From Pseudomonadales bacterium (GTDB lineage Bacteria > Pseudomonadota > Gammaproteobacteria > Pseudomonadales > Azotimanducaceae): a stretch of DNA of 55,182 nt. Positions 52,814 through 55,182 of the stretch are shown in pieces. The notes below the pieces were generated by a model, which was not told the origin of the DNA, made no database searches, and saw nothing but the letters and a program-made list of their open reading frames with translations. Both the position numbers and the translations under genes were made by a program. The stretch's first letter is position 1. Every line of letters starts with the position of its first letter. The DNA is taken from positions 1 through 55,182 of the forward strand of contig JAESSY010000124.1 of assembly GCA_016763855.1 (NCBI GenBank), in the 5' to 3' direction.

Positions 52814-53745
52814 GTGATCAAAAAAATATTCCTTAGCTTTTTATTATTAATTTTGATGGCTGTTGGAGGAATAACAGCTATCTTGATTCCTGCTCATCAA
52901 CAGATTGATGCGTTAAATCCACCATTCCCATCTCTAAAATCAATTCGTGAATCCGCCAAAATTGAAGGGCTGCCTGTTTCAATAGAGATGTTTAACACTG
53001 CCACTCAGATGGTTTCTAAGACTAGTGTCTTGAGTTCTGTTAAAAAAGACGATGCTTTTGAAATGTCATATCCGACCTTCCTTATTACTTGGGAGAATGG
53101 ACAGCAGTTTCTGATTGATGCGGGTATGACCGAATCTGTTGCACTTGCATTTGGTAAGCCTTTAGAAACTCTGGGTGCAGGTGCTATGAAGTTTCATGGT
53201 GATCTTAAAGATTTTATTGATCCATCTAATATTAACGGTATTGGTTTCACACACCTACATGAAGACCATGTTGATGGTGTTCGAACTTTGTGTCCTGCAG
53301 CGAAAGGCTTAGTTGTGGTTCAAGGACATGAACAATTTAGCCAAGTAAATTATGGTACTTCTGCGCAAAATGAATTGTTAGATTCTCTAGAATGTGGAAA
53401 ACGTTTGTTGATTCGTGACGACTTCACGCTGAAATCGATTGCTGGATTCCCTAGTTTATATCTAATCAATGTCGCGGGTCACACACCAGGGAGTCAGGTC
53501 TTTGTTGTGCATGTCAAAGTTGAAGGCCGGAATACGACCTATATTTTAGCGGGGGATTTAGCAAACCATATTGAAGGTGTCGAGTCGAATACTTCCAAGC
53601 CAGTTTTCTATAGCCGTTTTATCGTCCCGAAAATCTAGTGCAACTAGACAAAGCGAGAATATGGTTAAAACAACTCGACGCTGAATATAATACCAATGTA
53701 TTGATATCTCATCATAAACGGTCGATTGATGACCGACTTGATTAA
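52814..53745 (+). pseudogene. Metallo-beta-lactamase-fold hydrolase gene with a frameshift near the 3' end
   Basis: The first frame gives 274 residues to a TAG at 53636: signal anchor (1-25), THLHEDHVDGV (zinc site HxHxDH, 147-152), a central NVAGHTPGSQVF and YILAGDLANHIEG. It breaks off after YSRFIVP. From 53629 the -1 frame continues as ENLVQLDKARIWLKQLDAEY and NTNVLISHHKRSIDDRLD to TAA at 53743, the expected end with the last His (SHHK). One base appears deleted at about 53624-53629. The truncated product lacks that His and the last helix. It may be natural decay or a sequencing error. Confidence 0.78.
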
Positions 53746-53866
53746 TTCTGGGTTTATAAAATTCATAGCCAATTGATAACAATTCTTCACTGTTTGGGTA
53801 TTGGCTATTGCCTTCATCCCGAATGTCTGAAAAGTGTGCTACGCAACTTGGTTTACAACCGTCCAT
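53735..53866 (-). pseudogene. Truncated cupin-family gene (5' stub)
   Basis: A frame with a good ribosome site (AGGA 9 nt before the ATG at 53866) begins MDGCKPSCVAHFSDIRDEGN, continues to ELLSIGYEFYKPRI, and then loses resemblance. This matches the N-terminus of bacterial cupins that open with PSC-xHxxxI and a YPGSxELLSIG stretch. About 100 further residues (the cupin barrel) are missing, and the frame instead runs antisense to the 3' tail of the metallo-beta-lactamase gene. A deletion probably joined the two. It lies 12 nt after the gene at 53879, as if once its operon partner. Confidence 0.55.
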
Positions 53867-53878
53867 CTCTACAGTTTC

Positions 53879-54328
53879 CTAATTGGCATTAGCATAAACA
53901 ACCAAATCGCGATTAAAGACGATTTTCTTTTCTTGTCTGTAGAGCACGAGAAACTGTAAGGGCTGGTTGAGGAAATCTGAAACCCGTGTTTCTTCTGCAA
54001 GTGTTGGATAGACCACACCATAGAGGGTTTGGGCATTAGCAAAGTGGGCAACCATAGTGCTTGGCGCAAAAGGGGTTGTGGATTTGACTTCTGTATCGTC
54101 TTGTTCTGTCTCAATAAATATTATGTGATCTTTATTGATAAGGCGGAATGCGCCGGCATCACTCCTGAAGGAAAAAAAGCTGTCGTCTTCTTCATTCAGA
54201 AAATCCTCAAGCAGTGGTGTCCCATTCACAGACAATAAATCTTCGGTAATCCAAACCGATCCAGGAATGGATTCATCATTTGACAAGTGCAGTACGATTG
54301 AAACTGCTATTTTTGGGATTTCGTACAT
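53879..54328 (-). CDS. Uncharacterised protein with two copies of a small beta-rich domain
   Basis: This 149-residue protein has no signal peptide. Residues about 8-72 (VSIVLHLSNDESIPGSVWIT...PLLEDFLNEEDDSFFSFRS...FRLINKDHIIFIE) and 90-147 (STMVAHFANAQTLYGVVYPT...RVSDFLNQPLQFLVLYRQ...IVFNRDLVVYA) align as tandem copies of one domain: V-x-H-(L/F)-(S/A)-N, G-x-V, DFLN, then a hydrophobic run and N-(K/R)-D. I do not know a named function; it resembles DUF6812-like small domains. It shares one base with the Nudix gene stop (TGATG), so the two are coupled. Confidence 0.72.
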   Translation of the reverse strand: MYEIPKIAVSIVLHLSNDESIPGSVWITEDLLSVNGTPLLEDFLNEEDDSFFSFRSDAGAFRLINKDHIIFIETEQDDTEVKSTTPFAPSTMVAHFANAQTLYGVVYPTLAEETRVSDFLNQPLQFLVLYRQEKKIVFNRDLVVYANAN

Positions 54329-54834
54329 CAGATTTCCTCAAACTCAAGAGTGTAATCTAACAAATTTTCTGCCTCAAATGAAAACCTTCCTTTTACCACC
54401 ATACCTGCAAGCACTTGAGGCAGCCAGTATTTGTCATCTTGCCACATTTTTTCAAATGGTATTTTGTCTATGTCCGTCCATATTGGAATAGCTTCATCGG
54501 TTTCCGTTGGTGTGCCGATATAGTCGTTCGCAGTGAATACGTAACCATGTATTCGTGGCATGTCTTCGGCATGAAATAGAAGTTCACCTGCAGCTTTCAC
54601 ATTTAAGGGTGTAATACACAATTCTTCTTCAGTTTCTCTTATTGCGCATTGGAGAGGGCTTTCCCCAACTTCGAGGCGGCCTCCAGGCCCATTGATATTC
54701 CCAGCCCCCAAGCCTCGTTTCTTAAAAATGAGTAACACTTGTTTGTTTTTTTGTACAAACATCAGAGTGGCATGTTCTTCAGCCTGCCAATTATCCCAGT
54801 CGATATTCCCGATGAGCATTTTTTCAGGAACCAT
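54328..54834 (-). CDS. Nudix hydrolase (MutT/MTH1-like)
   Basis: This 168-residue protein has a complete Nudix box GRLEVGESPLQCAIRETEEELCI (G-x5-E-x7-RE-x2-EE-x-Cys in place of the last Gly). ATLMFVQKNKQVLLIFKKRGLGAGNINGPGG before it resembles 8-oxo-dGTP diphosphatases of the MTH1 type. It probably cleaves an oxidised or alternative nucleoside diphosphate. The ATG at 54834 is chosen over TTG at 54852; ATG at 54819 is also possible. First gene of an operon with the duplicated-domain protein and the cupin stub. Confidence 0.82.
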   Translation of the reverse strand: MVPEKMLIGNIDWDNWQAEEHATLMFVQKNKQVLLIFKKRGLGAGNINGPGGRLEVGESPLQCAIRETEEELCITPLNVKAAGELLFHAEDMPRIHGYVFTANDYIGTPTETDEAIPIWTDIDKIPFEKMWQDDKYWLPQVLAGMVVKGRFSFEAENLLDYTLEFEEI

Positions 54835-54968
54835 AAATATCCAAATGAGCAAATCCTCATTATGACTTTATTTAAGGGTATTGCGTTAAACTAAGTTGTG
54901 ACTAATTGATTGACCTCAGGCTAAAACTTGGTACATTGATCGCCACCCTGTTAAATGAGTACACCTAT

Positions 54969-55082
54969 ATGTCCGTTTTTACTGATGAAGATACACAAAC
55001 CGTTCGATCTTTGGCGCTGACTTTCGGCGGTTTTATTGGTCTTACCGTCGTTTTAGTTGTTCTTGCGATACTGATTTCCTGA
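54969..55082 (+). CDS. Small single-span membrane protein (37 residues)
   Basis: ATG at 54969 opens MSVFTDEDTQTVRSLALTFG and continues with GFIGLTVVLVVLAILIS, ending TGA: an acidic N-terminal stretch and one strong hydrophobic helix reaching the C-terminus. No strong ribosome site stands upstream (ATGAGTACACCTAT), so it is tentative, but composition and ending fit a small inner-membrane protein. It is divergent from the Nudix gene. Confidence 0.5.
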   Translation: MSVFTDEDTQTVRSLALTFGGFIGLTVVLVVLAILIS

Positions 55083-55182
55083 AAATTTGAATCAACACTA
55101 GAATAGGGCTTATTCCGGTACTACATCTAATGTTGGTATGGGATATTCTGTACACTTATTCTGTAGCCCAGCGCCTTATTTA

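Noticed and set aside
53620-53640. Programmed -1 frameshift in the metallo-beta-lactamase gene
   Set aside because: The sequence at the shift (CCCGAAAATC) is not a standard X-XXY-YYZ slippery heptamer, and I see no downstream pseudoknot. A one-base deletion is simpler.
55083-55182. Possible 3' end of a minus-strand gene (frame ending at 55127)
   Set aside because: Only about 17 codons lie inside the window, and another frame gives an equally protein-like tail, so it cannot be supported.
1-55182. CRISPR arrays, tRNA or rRNA genes, insertion sequences, integrase or attachment sites
   Set aside because: None seen on reading through: no regularly spaced direct repeats longer than the 15-17 bp tandems, no cloverleaf I could recognise and no transposase or integrase motifs.

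Overview
The window reads as chromosomal DNA of a free-living, probably marine, heterotrophic gammaproteobacterium. The evidence is three TonB-dependent receptors, a FecI/FecR-type surface-signalling set, a UrcA-family secreted protein, a DsbA/DsbB pair, and many lipid- or hydrocarbon-type genes: acyl-CoA dehydrogenase, enoyl-CoA hydratase, AMP ligases, a CYP153-like P450, several short-chain dehydrogenases (SDRs) and phosphotransferases of the acyl-CoA-dehydrogenase-associated kind. Base composition leans to AT and looks even throughout. I saw no transposase, integrase, phage structural gene, tRNA, rRNA or CRISPR array. The species cannot be named from this.

Layout. 1-3307: end of an AMP-dependent ligase, converging on a tightly coupled minus-strand operon (MFS transporter, globin-like protein, aminoglycoside-phosphotransferase-like (APH) kinase, PPOX-fold protein). 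3577-7759: HDOD-histidine kinase and a receiver-PAS-GGDEF-EAL protein, probably one c-di-GMP signalling unit whose first gene may be leaderless. 7814-12423: minus-strand holin-like membrane protein, enoyl-CoA hydratase, TPR protein, then a coupled trio of YhhQ/VUT transporter, SDR and a pterin-synthase-like protein lacking its catalytic residues. 12540-22332: SDR, patatin lipase, membrane proteins, Eis-like acetyltransferase, two DsbA-fold paralogues (one with no normal start codon), predicted metal hydrolase, DUF1304 protein and a real DsbB/DsbA pair. 22408-27067: remnant ORF, acyl-CoA dehydrogenase with partner kinase, LysE exporter, DUF899 and TM2 proteins.

27263-32413: periplasmic binding protein followed by a compact run of thermostable-hemolysin-family protein, AMP ligase, haem-oxygenase-like diiron oxidase, SDR and periplasmic TPR protein. 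This looks like a small biosynthetic operon of unknown product and is the best candidate here for an undescribed system. 32410-36321: sigma factor, FecR and TonB receptor with signalling domain. 36511-40618: DUF445, P450, HD-domain protein and DUF4126-SHOCT. 41183-46796: large TonB receptor, UrcA, SDR, EcKL-type kinase. 46888-48924: palindromic operator, CYP153-like P450 and its MerR regulator. 49014-51190: BtuB-like receptor under a cobalamin riboswitch. 51279-55082: SGNH hydrolase, dienelactone hydrolase, frameshifted metallo-beta-lactamase gene, truncated cupin gene, duplicated-domain protein, Nudix hydrolase and a 37-residue membrane peptide.

Signs of local decay are a missing start codon (18036), a one-base frameshift (about 53629), a cupin 5' stub (about 53735-53866) and a possible NYN-domain stub (22408-22521). 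Short tandem duplications of 15-17 bp occur at 4476, 15659, 20431 and 37866.
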